Below, piece after piece: positions 55,145 through 63,895 of a DNA stretch of 64,000 bases. Position numbers and translations under genes: made by a program. Source of the stretch: Paenibacillus oryzisoli (GTDB lineage Bacteria > Bacillota > Bacilli > Paenibacillales > NBRC-103111). The DNA is taken from the NCBI RefSeq assembly GCF_001653565.1, contig NZ_LYPB01000054.1:19533-83532 (forward strand), written 5' to 3'. Position 1 is the stretch's first letter, and every line of letters begins with the position of its first letter. Under the pieces are notes generated by a model. It worked only from the letters and a program-made list of their open reading frames with translations, was not told the DNA's origin and did no database searches.

Positions 55145-56714
55145 GAAGCAACTATCGTTGTTGCAGGTCTGGTCCCGAACGTATTTGTTATCCCTGCTAA
55201 TTGGCATCATGATAATTGGATTTATCGCTGTGCAGTGGATGGAGTACATGACCCAACAAAACCGCATTCAGTCTATTCAACATATTATGGAACGTATGGC
55301 GGAGCAAGTTGTTACGAGTAAGGGAGATTTTGTTCCTTCGGACGAAATCTATGAAATACTCCGTAGTAACCAGAAGGATCTGGAGTTCAAAAACCCGGTT
55401 AAAGCACATATTAAATCAGCGGATCATCGCGTTGTATTCCCGCCTCCGCCAGGCGCAGATCCATCACCTGGAGGACTACAAGGAGGTTCACAAGGAGGTC
55501 CACCAGGTGGTGGTCCTCGGAATGAACTCCCCCCAAGAGGCATGGAAGGGGACATGATGAATAGAGGGCAACTGCGTGACGAAGGGGACGGGGGACCTGA
55601 TGGCCCTAATGGCATGCCTCAACTTCCGAAAGAGATGCGCGATGGACTACTACCGGAAAGCTCGACCTATGTGAAGGAAAAAGGGGAGTTAGGCCGTAAT
55701 ATTTTTATGTTTTCGGCACCGATCTTGTATGCCAATAAGACGATTGGCGCTATTTATGTCAGCATCCCATCTGACGCCGTCACGAATGTGAAAGTCGATT
55801 ACGGCATGCTGTACGCGCTTTTAACAGGCGGAGCTGTACTAGGTTGGTTCGTCATTTATATGCTGACACGACGGCTCGTCAAGCCTATCAAGGAAGTCGC
55901 AGATGCGGCACAACAACTCATGCAAGGTAATTATGATGTCACGTTCAAAAGTAACAGCAAAGAGCAGGAGGTTTCTCAATTAATCGCAACCTTCCAAGAG
56001 ATGTCGAGTCGATTGAAGCAATTGGAATCACTCCGCACACTGCTGCTGGCAGGGGTTACGCATGAGTTGAAGACACCCGTAGCCTCCATTAGCGGTCTCC
56101 TGCAGGCTGTTCAGGATAAAGTAGTCGATGGTGCAGAAAGCGAGGAGTTCATTCAGCTTTCCTTGAAAGAAGCGCAGCGGATGCACCACATGGTCGAAGA
56201 TCTGCTTGATTTCAATGGTTTTGCAACCGGCGCGCTTCGTATCACGAACGAGCAGATCGAATTGAACGCTTTTACACGGGAAGTCGTGCACCAGTGGCGA
56301 ATTGCCCAGGAGGAGCATCAGAAGCTGGACATTCAAGTTCAGAGCGTAAGAGAGGTCCTTCCGATTGAAGGGGATTCGGGAAGAATCCAGCAGATTCTCA
56401 TCAATCTGTTGAACAATAGCTTACATGCTGGTGCCAGTCGTGGTGCTTTACAGCTATCTTTATACGATTTCAGCGATAGTCATATTGGCATCGATGTAAC
56501 CGATCAAGGGAAGGGAATTCCGGAGGAGGAGCGGCCGTTTATTTTCGAAAGATTTTATCGTGGCGGCGTCAAAAAACATAAAGTGAGAGGCCTTGGTTTA
56601 GGCCTGCCGTACAGCCTGATGTTAGCCCAAGCGCAGCGAGGGCAGTTATTCTTACGTGAGAGCAGCGAGCGAGGTTCGACTTTCACCTTAACGTTAGTAA
56701 AAATAACATCCTGA
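55128..56714 (+). CDS. Sensor histidine kinase with Pro/Gly-rich extracellular insert
   Basis: 528 residues. TM1 (about 13-37), an extracytoplasmic domain (about 38-220) containing a striking low-complexity stretch from about residue 103 (PPPPGADPSPGG, GGSQGGPPGGGP), TM2 (about 223-245), HAMP, HisKA with His312 (GVTHELKTPVAS) and HATPase (DQGKGIPEEERPFIFERF, GLGLGLP). ATG 55128 is chosen because GGGG lies about 10 nt upstream; ATG 55134 is also possible. It forms an operon with the preceding regulator. Confidence 0.92.
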   Translation: MSMRSKKQLSLLQVWSRTYLLSLLIGIMIIGFIAVQWMEYMTQQNRIQSIQHIMERMAEQVVTSKGDFVPSDEIYEILRSNQKDLEFKNPVKAHIKSADHRVVFPPPPGADPSPGGLQGGSQGGPPGGGPRNELPPRGMEGDMMNRGQLRDEGDGGPDGPNGMPQLPKEMRDGLLPESSTYVKEKGELGRNIFMFSAPILYANKTIGAIYVSIPSDAVTNVKVDYGMLYALLTGGAVLGWFVIYMLTRRLVKPIKEVADAAQQLMQGNYDVTFKSNSKEQEVSQLIATFQEMSSRLKQLESLRTLLLAGVTHELKTPVASISGLLQAVQDKVVDGAESEEFIQLSLKEAQRMHHMVEDLLDFNGFATGALRITNEQIELNAFTREVVHQWRIAQEEHQKLDIQVQSVREVLPIEGDSGRIQQILINLLNNSLHAGASRGALQLSLYDFSDSHIGIDVTDQGKGIPEEERPFIFERFYRGGVKKHKVRGLGLGLPYSLMLAQAQRGQLFLRESSERGSTFTLTLVKITS

Positions 56715-56744
56715 CATCTGTCTGACACATCTCGATCGTAAACT
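56712..56744 (+). promoter_or_regulatory. Second direct-repeat promoter, upstream of the 67-residue protein gene
   Basis: TGACATCTGTC (56712-56722) and TGACACATCTC (56723-56733), then TAAACT (56739-56744). First repeat to -10 is 27 bp, identical to 54306-54333. Confidence 0.6.
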
Positions 56745-56796
56745 AGTCACAACAGCAACAACCAATGACAAGTAGACATGATGAGGAGATGTAGAG

Positions 56797-57000
56797 ATGA
56801 TTACGATGGCCAGCAGACAAAAGGTGAAAACGCGCAGACAGGTAGAGGAGATTTGGATGGCGAAGCATCGTCTGGAAGCTTTAAACAATATTCAAAACTT
56901 TGAGTTTCTGGAACTGGAGTCCGAAAGAATGCGTATGCTAGATCGTTTAAGAGCTAGCATTCGACACCAGATCTACGTGAAGTATGATGTGATATTGTGA
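56797..57000 (+). CDS. Small basic hypothetical protein, probable target of the adjacent two-component system
   Basis: 67 residues, basic N-terminal part (SRQKVKTRRQVEEIWMAKHRL) and otherwise one or two helices; no membrane segment. GAGGAG (56783-56788) stands 8 nt before ATG 56797. It has its own terminator and a promoter with the same direct repeats as the two-component operon, so the regulator encoded at 54458 probably controls it. No family is recognised. Confidence 0.7.
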   Translation: MITMASRQKVKTRRQVEEIWMAKHRLEALNNIQNFEFLELESERMRMLDRLRASIRHQIYVKYDVIL

Positions 57001-57004
57001 TTTG

Positions 57005-57031
57005 AAAAGCACCCAAGGGGGGTGCTTTTTC
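57005..57031 (+). terminator. Terminator of the small basic protein gene
   Basis: AAAAGCACCC (57005-57014) / GGGTGCTTTT (57020-57029) with T5. Confidence 0.9.
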
Positions 57032-57183
57032 TAATTCACGAGCATCACCCAGCATGTAACAAAGGTAAATAGGTTAATGAATACTATTTATGTCCCCATA
57101 TCTTACTTCGTTGATCTTCATAGAATAGAGTGATTGGTCTCTGTCTATGCAGGACCCGGTGCTAACTAGAAGGGATGAAGGTT

Positions 57184-57807
57184 ATGGAGAGTAAGAAGAA
57201 AGAGCAAAAAAATGAAATTGAAGTGATCGTCAAACCGATTATTAATGTTAATGTAAACGACACGCCGAGAAAAACGAAAAGGTGCTGCTCCTGCAGCGGT
57301 ACCGTTAACAGTTACGTAGAGGAGCAAGAACTGACGTTGCGGATTCAAATATGCCCGAATGGTAAGATGGAGGGGAGCCTGATCTATTTTACTGTCGAGG
57401 ACGGTGCGTTCACGTCTAACTCCGTTAGTCTTCCGAAATGTTATACCTCGCTAACAGGAGACACTGTTTTAGAAGTAAGCGGTACAGGTTATTTTAATTT
57501 CCTAGGGATAACCTTCCAAGGGCCATACGCACTTACTTTAGTAGAAAGACAAGGTGCGACAGATGACATTGTGATGTTTTCTTTTGTTGGTTTAGATATT
57601 TTGGACAGCGCTAACTCGTTGATGGGCTCTATTAATGTAAATGTGCCGGACGGGGACCTTACCATTACCCCATGCAGTAAGGATTGTTCATGCGGCAGTT
57701 CGCCTCCTGTGCCTCCAACCAATGCCAAGGCAGCTGCGGCAGGCAAAATGATACGCAAGAATCGGCTGGTTATTGTGAAGGGGGATGGCCAAGTGATTAC
57801 GCATTGA
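57184..57807 (+). CDS. Cysteine-containing hypothetical protein
   Basis: 207-residue protein without signal peptide or membrane segment. A charged Lys/Glu-rich start is followed by RCCSCSGTV (about residues 33-41), a beta-rich middle (about 50-160) and a second cysteine cluster CSKDCSCGS (about 166-174); it ends in a basic tail. Two Cys clusters flanking a beta domain could bind metal or form cross-links, as in spore-coat proteins, but this is a guess. ATG 57184 has AGAAGGG 9 nt upstream; ATG 57175 is too close to that site. Confidence 0.7.
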   Translation: MESKKKEQKNEIEVIVKPIINVNVNDTPRKTKRCCSCSGTVNSYVEEQELTLRIQICPNGKMEGSLIYFTVEDGAFTSNSVSLPKCYTSLTGDTVLEVSGTGYFNFLGITFQGPYALTLVERQGATDDIVMFSFVGLDILDSANSLMGSINVNVPDGDLTITPCSKDCSCGSSPPVPPTNAKAAAAGKMIRKNRLVIVKGDGQVITH

Positions 57808-57846
57808 TAGGGTAGAATGGCGCAGTGGATTCTGGTGGAATGCGTG

Positions 57847-58029
57847 TTAGTCCGATTTTGCCGAACTAAACTGAGGATTCTCTTCAGTAAAGGCGGAATA
57901 GTCCGATTCTACCGAACTAAATGGCGGTTTTTCTCGCGTGCGGGCTGCTTGAGGTGATTTAGTTAGGCGAAATCGGACCAATTTAGGATGAATAAAGCCG
58001 ACGCTGCGTTTTGTTCGATGATTTCGGAC
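57847..58029. repeat. Intergenic repeat 'AGTCCGATTTTGCCGAACTAAA' with inverted copies
   Basis: Direct units at 57847-57870 and 57899-57922 (TAGTCCGATTYTRCCGAACTAAA) and inverted units at 57957-57980 (TTTAGTTAGGCGAAATCGGACC) and, partial, 58015-58029 (ATTTCGGACT). Two direct plus two inverted copies form a long imperfect palindrome, the same plan as copy B but a different sequence. Confidence 0.7.
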
Positions 58030-58053
58030 TGTTGGGTAAATCGAGTGTAAGGT

Positions 58054-58077
58054 AAGACGGCGCGAGCCGTCTTTTTT
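58054..58077 (+). terminator. Terminator
   Basis: AAGACGGC (58054-58061) / GCCGTCTT (58066-58073), loop GCGA, T6. It could end the transcript of the cysteine-containing protein with the repeat in its 3' UTR. Confidence 0.85.
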
Positions 58078-58160
58078 CATGCCTGGGAACTCATCTTGGT
58101 CTGAATTCTGCTATACTTTCATAGACAGATAGAAACAGTCATCATTGGAGGATTTCATAC

Positions 58161-59009
58161 ATGATAAACGCGAAAAGAACGATCATGGCTGCTGGACTCA
58201 GCCTACTAATGTTGCTGGCAACGGCTTGCAGCGCTTCCGGGGGAGAGAATAGTCCTGTTGCTGCTGCAGGCAGCAAGGCTACAGCCTCAGCTACTGCAGC
58301 AGGATCAACCCCATCGACGAAGGAGAATGGCAAGCGTATTGCTGCTAAGGTAGTCCGCGTCGTTGATGGCGACACGATGAAAGTGTCATTTGCTGATGGC
58401 GGCAAAGTCAAAGAAGAGACGATCCGTCTCCTCCTAGTGGACACGCCCGAGAGCGTAGACCCGGAGAAGCCGGTGCAGCCTTTTGCGCTGGATGCGTCCA
58501 ACTATGCCAAAACGATGCTCACAGGCAAAGACGTCCAACTGGAATTGGATGTGTCGGAGCGGGATAAATATGGTCGTTTATTGTGCTATCTCTATATCGG
58601 GGATCACATGTTCAACGAGCTTCTGCTCGAGAATGGGTATGCCAGAGTTGCCTATATCTATCCGCCGAATGTGAAATATGTGGATCAGTTCAGGGCGATT
58701 CAGAAGGCAGCCCAACAGAAAGGTGTGAACATCTGGAGCGTAGAAAATTATGCGCAAGAGGATGGGTATCATGAGAGTGTAGTGAAGGGTGGCGCAACGT
58801 CATCGCCGAAGTCAGCAGCTCCAACGACAACTCCGAAACCCGCGACGACGTCGAAGCCGCCGACAACGGCGACATCTAAACCATCGGTGGTATACAACTC
58901 CTGCAAGGAAGCCAACGAAGCTGGCGCATATAATATCAAGCAAGGAGAGCCTGGCTACAGTGCGAAGCTGGACGGGGACGGAGACGGCGTAGCTTGCGAG
59001 CGTAGATGA
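58161..59009 (+). CDS. Lipoprotein thermonuclease (SNase) with Excalibur domain
   Basis: 282 residues. Lipoprotein signal with lipobox LLATAC (Cys about 23), Ala/Ser-rich linker, staphylococcal-nuclease domain (about 60-200) with VDGDTMKV, RLLLVDTPES and KYGRLLCYLY holding the catalytic Asp/Arg/Glu set. A Thr/Pro-rich linker (TTTPKPATTSKPP) and a C-terminal Excalibur calcium-binding motif (DGDGDGVACE) follow. It should be a surface-anchored Ca2+-dependent nuclease degrading extracellular DNA or RNA. GGAGG lies upstream of ATG 58161. Confidence 0.93.
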   Translation: MINAKRTIMAAGLSLLMLLATACSASGGENSPVAAAGSKATASATAAGSTPSTKENGKRIAAKVVRVVDGDTMKVSFADGGKVKEETIRLLLVDTPESVDPEKPVQPFALDASNYAKTMLTGKDVQLELDVSERDKYGRLLCYLYIGDHMFNELLLENGYARVAYIYPPNVKYVDQFRAIQKAAQQKGVNIWSVENYAQEDGYHESVVKGGATSSPKSAAPTTTPKPATTSKPPTTATSKPSVVYNSCKEANEAGAYNIKQGEPGYSAKLDGDGDGVACERR

Positions 59010-59160
59010 TTGCGGGATATGCAGAGGGAACCAACGGAAGTTACTGCAGGTGAGTGGAATGGTCGGAGCAGCTGAGGTGAGTCGGACGAGTAGCTGTAGG
59101 TGCACGCCCCCCACCAGAAATTTGGCCCGAGATGAGCCACTTCTCCATGCAGCTCTTGGT

Positions 59161-59350
59161 TTAGATGGATTTTCTCCATCTAATTTCCGGATTTTTTGCA
59201 ATTTGAGAGGAATAGATGGATTTCCTCCATCTAAATTTACCAATTCCGCCGGAAAAGTGAGAACGGAGCAGAAATAACTGTATGTTTTCCAGTTAAAGTT
59301 AATTTATATAGGAAAACACCGAAATTAACAACATATTTTCCAGTTATTTG
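59161..59350. repeat. Dispersed intergenic repeat, copy C (diverged)
   Basis: Contains ATAACTGTATGTTTTCCAGTTA (59273 on) and TTAACAACATATTTTCCAGTTAT (59325 on), as in copies A and B, and two perfect hairpins, TTAGATGGA/TCCATCTAA (59161-59183) and TAGATGGA/TCCATCTA (59213-59233). The rest of 59010-59418 holds nothing I recognise. Confidence 0.65.
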
Positions 59351-59418
59351 ATAAAGAAGGGCCTAACACGCAGTTCCTAGTGCCGTCGCAGCTACCTATA
59401 ACCATGCAGATGTTGAAG

Positions 59419-59444
59419 AAAAAGCACCCTCATGGGTGCTTTTT
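59419..59444. terminator. Bidirectional terminator
   Basis: AAAAAGCACCC (59419-59429) / GGGTGCTTTTT (59434-59444), loop TCAT. It serves the minus-strand MFS gene and possibly the nuclease gene. Confidence 0.88.
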
Positions 59445-59453
59445 CCAATCAGC

Positions 59454-60725
59454 CTACTGCAGCGCAGTCTGCTTGTCATACTGATTAAACATCATGTTGT
59501 AGATGGCTGCTGACAACACAGCTAATGCCGCCAACAAGATGAATGTCCAAGTAAAGCCGATCCACGAGCTGATCGGAATGGATAGCGGTGCTATGGTACG
59601 CCCGAGCGTATAGCGCAGGCTAGAAGCGGCAAAATACTGGCCGCGAATATGATCCGGCGCCAATCTGGATACGAAGGCCTGCTGGGGTCCTGCGGACATG
59701 AGCTCGGCAAGGGTGAAGACGGCTATCGCGATGGTAAGTCCCCAGAAGGTAGACATCTGGCAGAACAACACCATGCCAAGCGCATAGAAAAGCGAGCCGC
59801 CGATGAATACGTAGCGATCGCGGTACATTAACATCCATTTGGTCACGATGACTGTGAAAATGGCGACGAATAGACCGTTCTCAGAGACGATCAAGCCGAA
59901 CAGTTGCTTACCCGTGAGCTGGAGATCCCAGTCATTGTAGGAGAAGATCGTGGTGAGCGGCATTGTTTCTTCCAAGAAGACGGGAAAAAGCAAATCCAAC
60001 TGCATGAAGGTCTGGGATAGCAGCACGCCAGCGATGACGAACAGCAGGAAGACACGGTCGGTGGCGATGACTTTGTAGTCGCGCAGCTGCACGGCGATGG
60101 CATGATACCAAGGGGTGTCCGCCTGTGCACGATGGCGATCCGCGAGTTGCTTCGGCAATGTTTCGTGTAAGCGTCGTGACATCATGAGCGCCAGCAACAC
60201 ACAAACCACAGCTGCAGCGGCCAGAACGAGATACGGATTGTCCTTGTAGAGGAGTGAGCCGAGAAGAGGTCCTACAACGACGGCCATGTTAGCGGTTGTA
60301 TAAAAGATAGCGAACACGCTCGAACGATGCTCCTCATCCACGACATCCGCTACCATAGCTTGGCTGGCTGGCCAATATAACGAACCGCAAAAGCTAGCGA
60401 AGCTGAAGCCGATGAAGCTCATAACTGGCAGGGCCAGCCATGGAGAAGCGGCCAGCGCGAAGATGCCATAACCGACCGCTTGTCCCAAAGCGGCGATCAC
60501 CATCATTCTTTTGCGCCCGAACCGATCTGCGCTGTAGCCACCGAGCAAATTGCCGAACACAGAAAGCGCCTGCGATAAGACCAGAAGAAGACCTGTCCAA
60601 CCTTTACCGAACGAATTGGCGAAGTAGATGGATAAGAACGGAAAGAATGCCCAAAAAATTACGTTAAAAGCGGTTTCTCCGCCGAGGCGGATTTTAAGAT
60701 TAATGTCCCAATCTTTCATCTTCAT
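59454..60725 (-). CDS. MFS transporter (multidrug-efflux-like)
   Basis: 423 residues with twelve predicted membrane helices. The MFS loop-2 motif GGYSADRFGRKRMM is at about 62-75, and helix 4-5 reads WPASQAMVADVVDEEHRSSVF. The layout resembles YdhP/MdtH-like drug exporters of Bacillota; substrate unknown. AGAGGT is 10 nt before ATG 60725. Single gene with terminator. Confidence 0.88.
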   Translation of the reverse strand: MKMKDWDINLKIRLGGETAFNVIFWAFFPFLSIYFANSFGKGWTGLLLVLSQALSVFGNLLGGYSADRFGRKRMMVIAALGQAVGYGIFALAASPWLALPVMSFIGFSFASFCGSLYWPASQAMVADVVDEEHRSSVFAIFYTTANMAVVVGPLLGSLLYKDNPYLVLAAAAVVCVLLALMMSRRLHETLPKQLADRHRAQADTPWYHAIAVQLRDYKVIATDRVFLLFVIAGVLLSQTFMQLDLLFPVFLEETMPLTTIFSYNDWDLQLTGKQLFGLIVSENGLFVAIFTVIVTKWMLMYRDRYVFIGGSLFYALGMVLFCQMSTFWGLTIAIAVFTLAELMSAGPQQAFVSRLAPDHIRGQYFAASSLRYTLGRTIAPLSIPISSWIGFTWTFILLAALAVLSAAIYNMMFNQYDKQTALQ

Positions 60726-60840
60726 GATTTAATTTACCTCTGGTTAATTTAAGTATCTCCCTATGATACTACCATTCTCCGTTTGGAAACAAGGCAGGCA
60801 TGAGAATCGAATGGTTCCAGTTGTTCCAAATATTAACGGG

Positions 60841-60879
60841 AAAAGGAGCTCGCCACAGACCATCTGTGACAAGCTCCTT
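60841..60879 (-). terminator. Terminator of the secreted glycine-rich protein gene
   Basis: AAGGAGCT (60843-60850) pairs with AGCTCCTT (60872-60879), inner CACAGA/TCTGTG; on the minus strand it runs into TTTT. Confidence 0.8.
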
Positions 60880-60885
60880 CTTAAT

Positions 60886-61695
60886 TTAATCGAGGGTAAT
60901 CGAGGTGATGCTGCCATTCGTCTTAAAGTCTTGTGTATTTGTCACCACCGCTTTAGCGGTTACGGTGCCAGTAGGACCTGTGATGGTAACTGTTGGCGTG
61001 GAGGAATAGCCAGCTCCCGGATTCGTGATCGTAACACCAGTCACCACGCCATCGGTGACGATAGCTGTTGCGGTTGCGGGGGTCTTTTGCCAAGTTGCTG
61101 TTCGATTCCCATTGTAGCGGTAGAAATTAGATACCTCATCCAGACGTTCGTTGGTGATGCCGTAAGGGGAAAGAACTTTCATTAAAGCGGCTTTGTTCCG
61201 TTGTGCGAGCTCATGACTCGGTTGACTGTCTAAACCAGATGGCGTCACACCGCTAAAAGCTTCTCGAAACACCTCGGTAGGGACACCGAGAGCGGCGGCA
61301 ATCAGTACAACGGGTCGTCCTTTGTCCTGAGGGTCTGTGTTGAGACCGCCTCTAATCACAACGGAGTAGGTGGAAGGATTCGTAACTTCGCTGCTTGCTT
61401 CGCCATTAGAAGTGGCAGAGCTGGCAGACGAGCTTGGCAGAACAGCTTCTCCTTGCCCTTGTTCAGGACAATCGATACCGTCGTGGTTGGAATCAGGAGC
61501 TGGGCCGCCTTGCCCTCCTTGACCGCCGGCCCTTGGCTTCGGTTTGGCTGGCTTATCCTTCGGTACGGATGTTGCGGAAGGTGCGTCGGTCGCAGCTAAT
61601 ACTTGGCTGCTGCCTGAGCTTAAAGCAATAATGCCACTGCCTGCTAATACAACGGATAATGCGCTTGCTAGGATAATTTTCATTTTGATTTTCAT
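60886..61695 (-). CDS. Secreted hypothetical protein with Gly-rich segment
   Basis: 269 residues. Signal peptide (KIKMKIILASALSVVLAGSG), a Pro/Gly/Gln-rich segment (RAGGQGGQGGPAPDSNHDGIDC), a helical domain (about 125-205, PVVLIAAALGVPTEVFREAF) and a C-terminal beta domain with ITNPGAGYSSTPTVTI, a motif common in surface-protein repeats. ATG 61695 follows a GAAGGGAAG site; the upstream start at 61734 lacks one. It is divergent from the next response regulator and probably regulated by it. Confidence 0.75.
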   Translation of the reverse strand: MKIKMKIILASALSVVLAGSGIIALSSGSSQVLAATDAPSATSVPKDKPAKPKPRAGGQGGQGGPAPDSNHDGIDCPEQGQGEAVLPSSSASSATSNGEASSEVTNPSTYSVVIRGGLNTDPQDKGRPVVLIAAALGVPTEVFREAFSGVTPSGLDSQPSHELAQRNKAALMKVLSPYGITNERLDEVSNFYRYNGNRTATWQKTPATATAIVTDGVVTGVTITNPGAGYSSTPTVTITGPTGTVTAKAVVTNTQDFKTNGSITSITLD

Positions 61696-61756
61696 GGGGA
61701 TCTTCCCTTCGTTTTCGTAGATTTGGTGTTCCATGTGACCAATCTTATCCCGACTT

Positions 61757-61797
61757 GGTGAAATTACGGTGAAAGCCTCAAGGCGATAGATTATACT
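61757..61797 (+). promoter_or_regulatory. Direct repeat GGTGAAA and -10 in the divergent region
   Basis: GGTGAAA at 61757-61763 and 61768-61774 (11-bp period), with the second copy at the -35 position of TATACT (61792-61797; 17-bp spacer). Read on the minus strand it is TTTCACC-N4-TTTCACC, upstream of the secreted protein gene. Confidence 0.6.
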
Positions 61798-61835
61798 AAA
61801 AAGAAATAGAGTGAACGAGTGAAGGTGGCGGATAG

Positions 61836-62510
61836 ATGAAGCTTTTATTAGCGGAAGATGACGTGAAATTAGGCGAGCTAACGACGTATATGTTGAAAAA
61901 AAAGACCGGCTGCAGCGTCGATTGGGTGCAAACGGGGAACGATGCCTTCGATTATGCCGCAGCCTCTAGCTATGATGTGGTTATTCTGGATTGGATGATG
62001 CCTGATGGGGATGGTCGTGACACTTGTGCAAGGCTGCGTCAGGCTGGATATCGAGGAGCTATTCTGATGCTGACAGCCAAGGACGGTCTGCGAGATCGCG
62101 TAGAAGGGTTGGATGCGGGAGCGGATGATTACTTGGTGAAGCCTTTTGAAATGGATGAGCTGTTGGCTCGCTTACGGGCGCTGATGCGTAGAAGCTTCGT
62201 TCCTTTGCAGGATGACATTGTGCGAATGGGAGAGCTGGAATTGCAGCGAACGAATCAGATGGTTCGGCAGGGTGGTCAGGAGATCCAGTTGTCTCCGCGT
62301 GAGTTTCAGATTTTGGACTTACTGCTGCAGAATAAGGGGCGGACGCTTACGCGTGAGGTTATTTTGGATAAAGTGTGGGGCTTGGATGCCGACGTCAATT
62401 TGAAATCAATCGATGCAATCGTCAAATTAATTCGTAAGAAGCTAGAGTCTTCCGATGCACGGGAGCTTATTCAGAGCGTGAGAGGCGTAGGGTACAAAAT
62501 TGAAGCGTAA
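61836..62510 (+). CDS. OmpR-family response regulator
   Basis: 224 residues: receiver (AEDD, phospho-acceptor Asp52 in ILDWMMPDGDG, Lys in KPF) and C-terminal winged helix (LSPREFQILDLLLQNKGRTL, SVRGVGYKIE). GGTGGC lies shortly before ATG 61836. It overlaps the kinase gene by 11 bp. The 11-bp direct repeats upstream fit autoregulation. Confidence 0.94.
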   Translation: MKLLLAEDDVKLGELTTYMLKKKTGCSVDWVQTGNDAFDYAAASSYDVVILDWMMPDGDGRDTCARLRQAGYRGAILMLTAKDGLRDRVEGLDAGADDYLVKPFEMDELLARLRALMRRSFVPLQDDIVRMGELELQRTNQMVRQGGQEIQLSPREFQILDLLLQNKGRTLTREVILDKVWGLDADVNLKSIDAIVKLIRKKLESSDARELIQSVRGVGYKIEA

Positions 62511-63885
62511 CAAGAGCTGGCTGAAGAAGCGCTTAACGGAAGGGAATTTATTTGACCAGACGCGCCATAAACTTACGCTGCAATATAGCGGCGTGCTGAT
62601 GATCTTTCTAGGGTTATTCGTCGTGATAGTTTATGCCTTGCTATACGTGTTCATCTGGAGCGACCAACGGTCCCATCTCAACGAGTTAACGAATAGTGAA
62701 TTGCAGGTTTTGCAGAAATGGGTGGATGAAGACACGAATCCTAAGCGTCAACCACCGCGTTCTGTGGAGGATGCCTTCTCGCTTAGTACGGATCAATCGT
62801 TCTATTACCTCATTTCCGATATAGGGAATGTGCAGTTAGGGGACGAGACGCAGCCGGAATTGCGAGAACAGATGATGGCGTTAATCGCGAAGGAACAGTT
62901 CAAGGGAGAGCGGACTCGGCAAATGAAATTGCAGACGTTCGATCAACCTTCGGTGGATGCCCACGGTCGACCGCCAATCGGAGAAGATGCGCGGTTTCTT
63001 GTGAGCAATCGGGAGCTCAAGAAGAACGGACAGTTGATCGGTACCCTCTATGTGGGGAAGGAGGTTACCTTCCAGCATCAGCTTTTTCGCTTATTGCTCA
63101 TCCTGATGCTTGGCATGGCGCTGCTCTTCTTTGTACTCGCGCTATGGTTCAGTCATCGCATGGCCCGTCGAGCGATCATTCCTATTGCGAAGGCGTATGA
63201 GCGGCAACGCGAGTTCGTCGCCGATGCTTCGCATGAGCTGCGTACGCCGCTCAGCGTCATGCTCACCTCGATCGAGGCGCTGCAGCTCGATGCGGACGTA
63301 AGTAATCCCTTCACGAATAACGTGCTGAAAGGGATGAAAGATGAGGTCAACGCCATCACGAGGCTGACCAGTGAGCTGTTGCAGCTGGCACGGACGGATG
63401 CTGACGAGTTCGTGCTGGATCGTTCCAGCTTTCAGGTGAAAGCCGCCGCCGAAAGCGTCATAGCGAAGCTGCTGCCCGCAGCACAGGCCAAAGGCATGGC
63501 ACTGAAGCTGCACGTCCCTGGCGACCTGACCGTAGAGTGGGACCGAGATAAATTGGTGCAATTGCTGGTAATTCTCATCGATAATGCGATTAAATATACG
63601 CTGGATGGTGGAGATGTGAATGTCATTCTTGCGGATAAAGTTGAAAAAGGAGCCCGCTATCTTACGCTTGAGGTGAGGGATAACGGAATGGGGATTGCGC
63701 TGGAGGCGATTCCGCGTGTGTTTGATCGGTTTTACCGGCAGGATAAGGCACGCACCCGGCAGGTTGGCGGTCATGGGCTTGGACTTGCCATCGCGAAGAA
63801 CCTTGTGGATGCGGCGCAAGGGACGATTCATGTCGAGAGTCTACAGGGTGTAGGCAGCACATTTCTTGTGCGGATCCCCGTGTAA
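62500..63885 (+). CDS. Sensor histidine kinase (PhoR/CiaH-like)
   Basis: 461 residues: TM1 (about 30-55), extracytoplasmic domain (about 56-190), TM2 (about 195-220), HisKA with His245 (VADASHELRTPLSVM) and HATPase (DNGMGIALEAIPRVFDRFYR, HGLGLAIAKNLV). No HAMP is evident, as in CiaH-type kinases. The TTG start at 62500 lies within the end of the regulator gene, so translation is coupled. The signal is unknown. Confidence 0.93.
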   Translation: MKRNKSWLKKRLTEGNLFDQTRHKLTLQYSGVLMIFLGLFVVIVYALLYVFIWSDQRSHLNELTNSELQVLQKWVDEDTNPKRQPPRSVEDAFSLSTDQSFYYLISDIGNVQLGDETQPELREQMMALIAKEQFKGERTRQMKLQTFDQPSVDAHGRPPIGEDARFLVSNRELKKNGQLIGTLYVGKEVTFQHQLFRLLLILMLGMALLFFVLALWFSHRMARRAIIPIAKAYERQREFVADASHELRTPLSVMLTSIEALQLDADVSNPFTNNVLKGMKDEVNAITRLTSELLQLARTDADEFVLDRSSFQVKAAAESVIAKLLPAAQAKGMALKLHVPGDLTVEWDRDKLVQLLVILIDNAIKYTLDGGDVNVILADKVEKGARYLTLEVRDNGMGIALEAIPRVFDRFYRQDKARTRQVGGHGLGLAIAKNLVDAAQGTIHVESLQGVGSTFLVRIPV

Positions 63886-63895
63886 GGAGTGAGAG

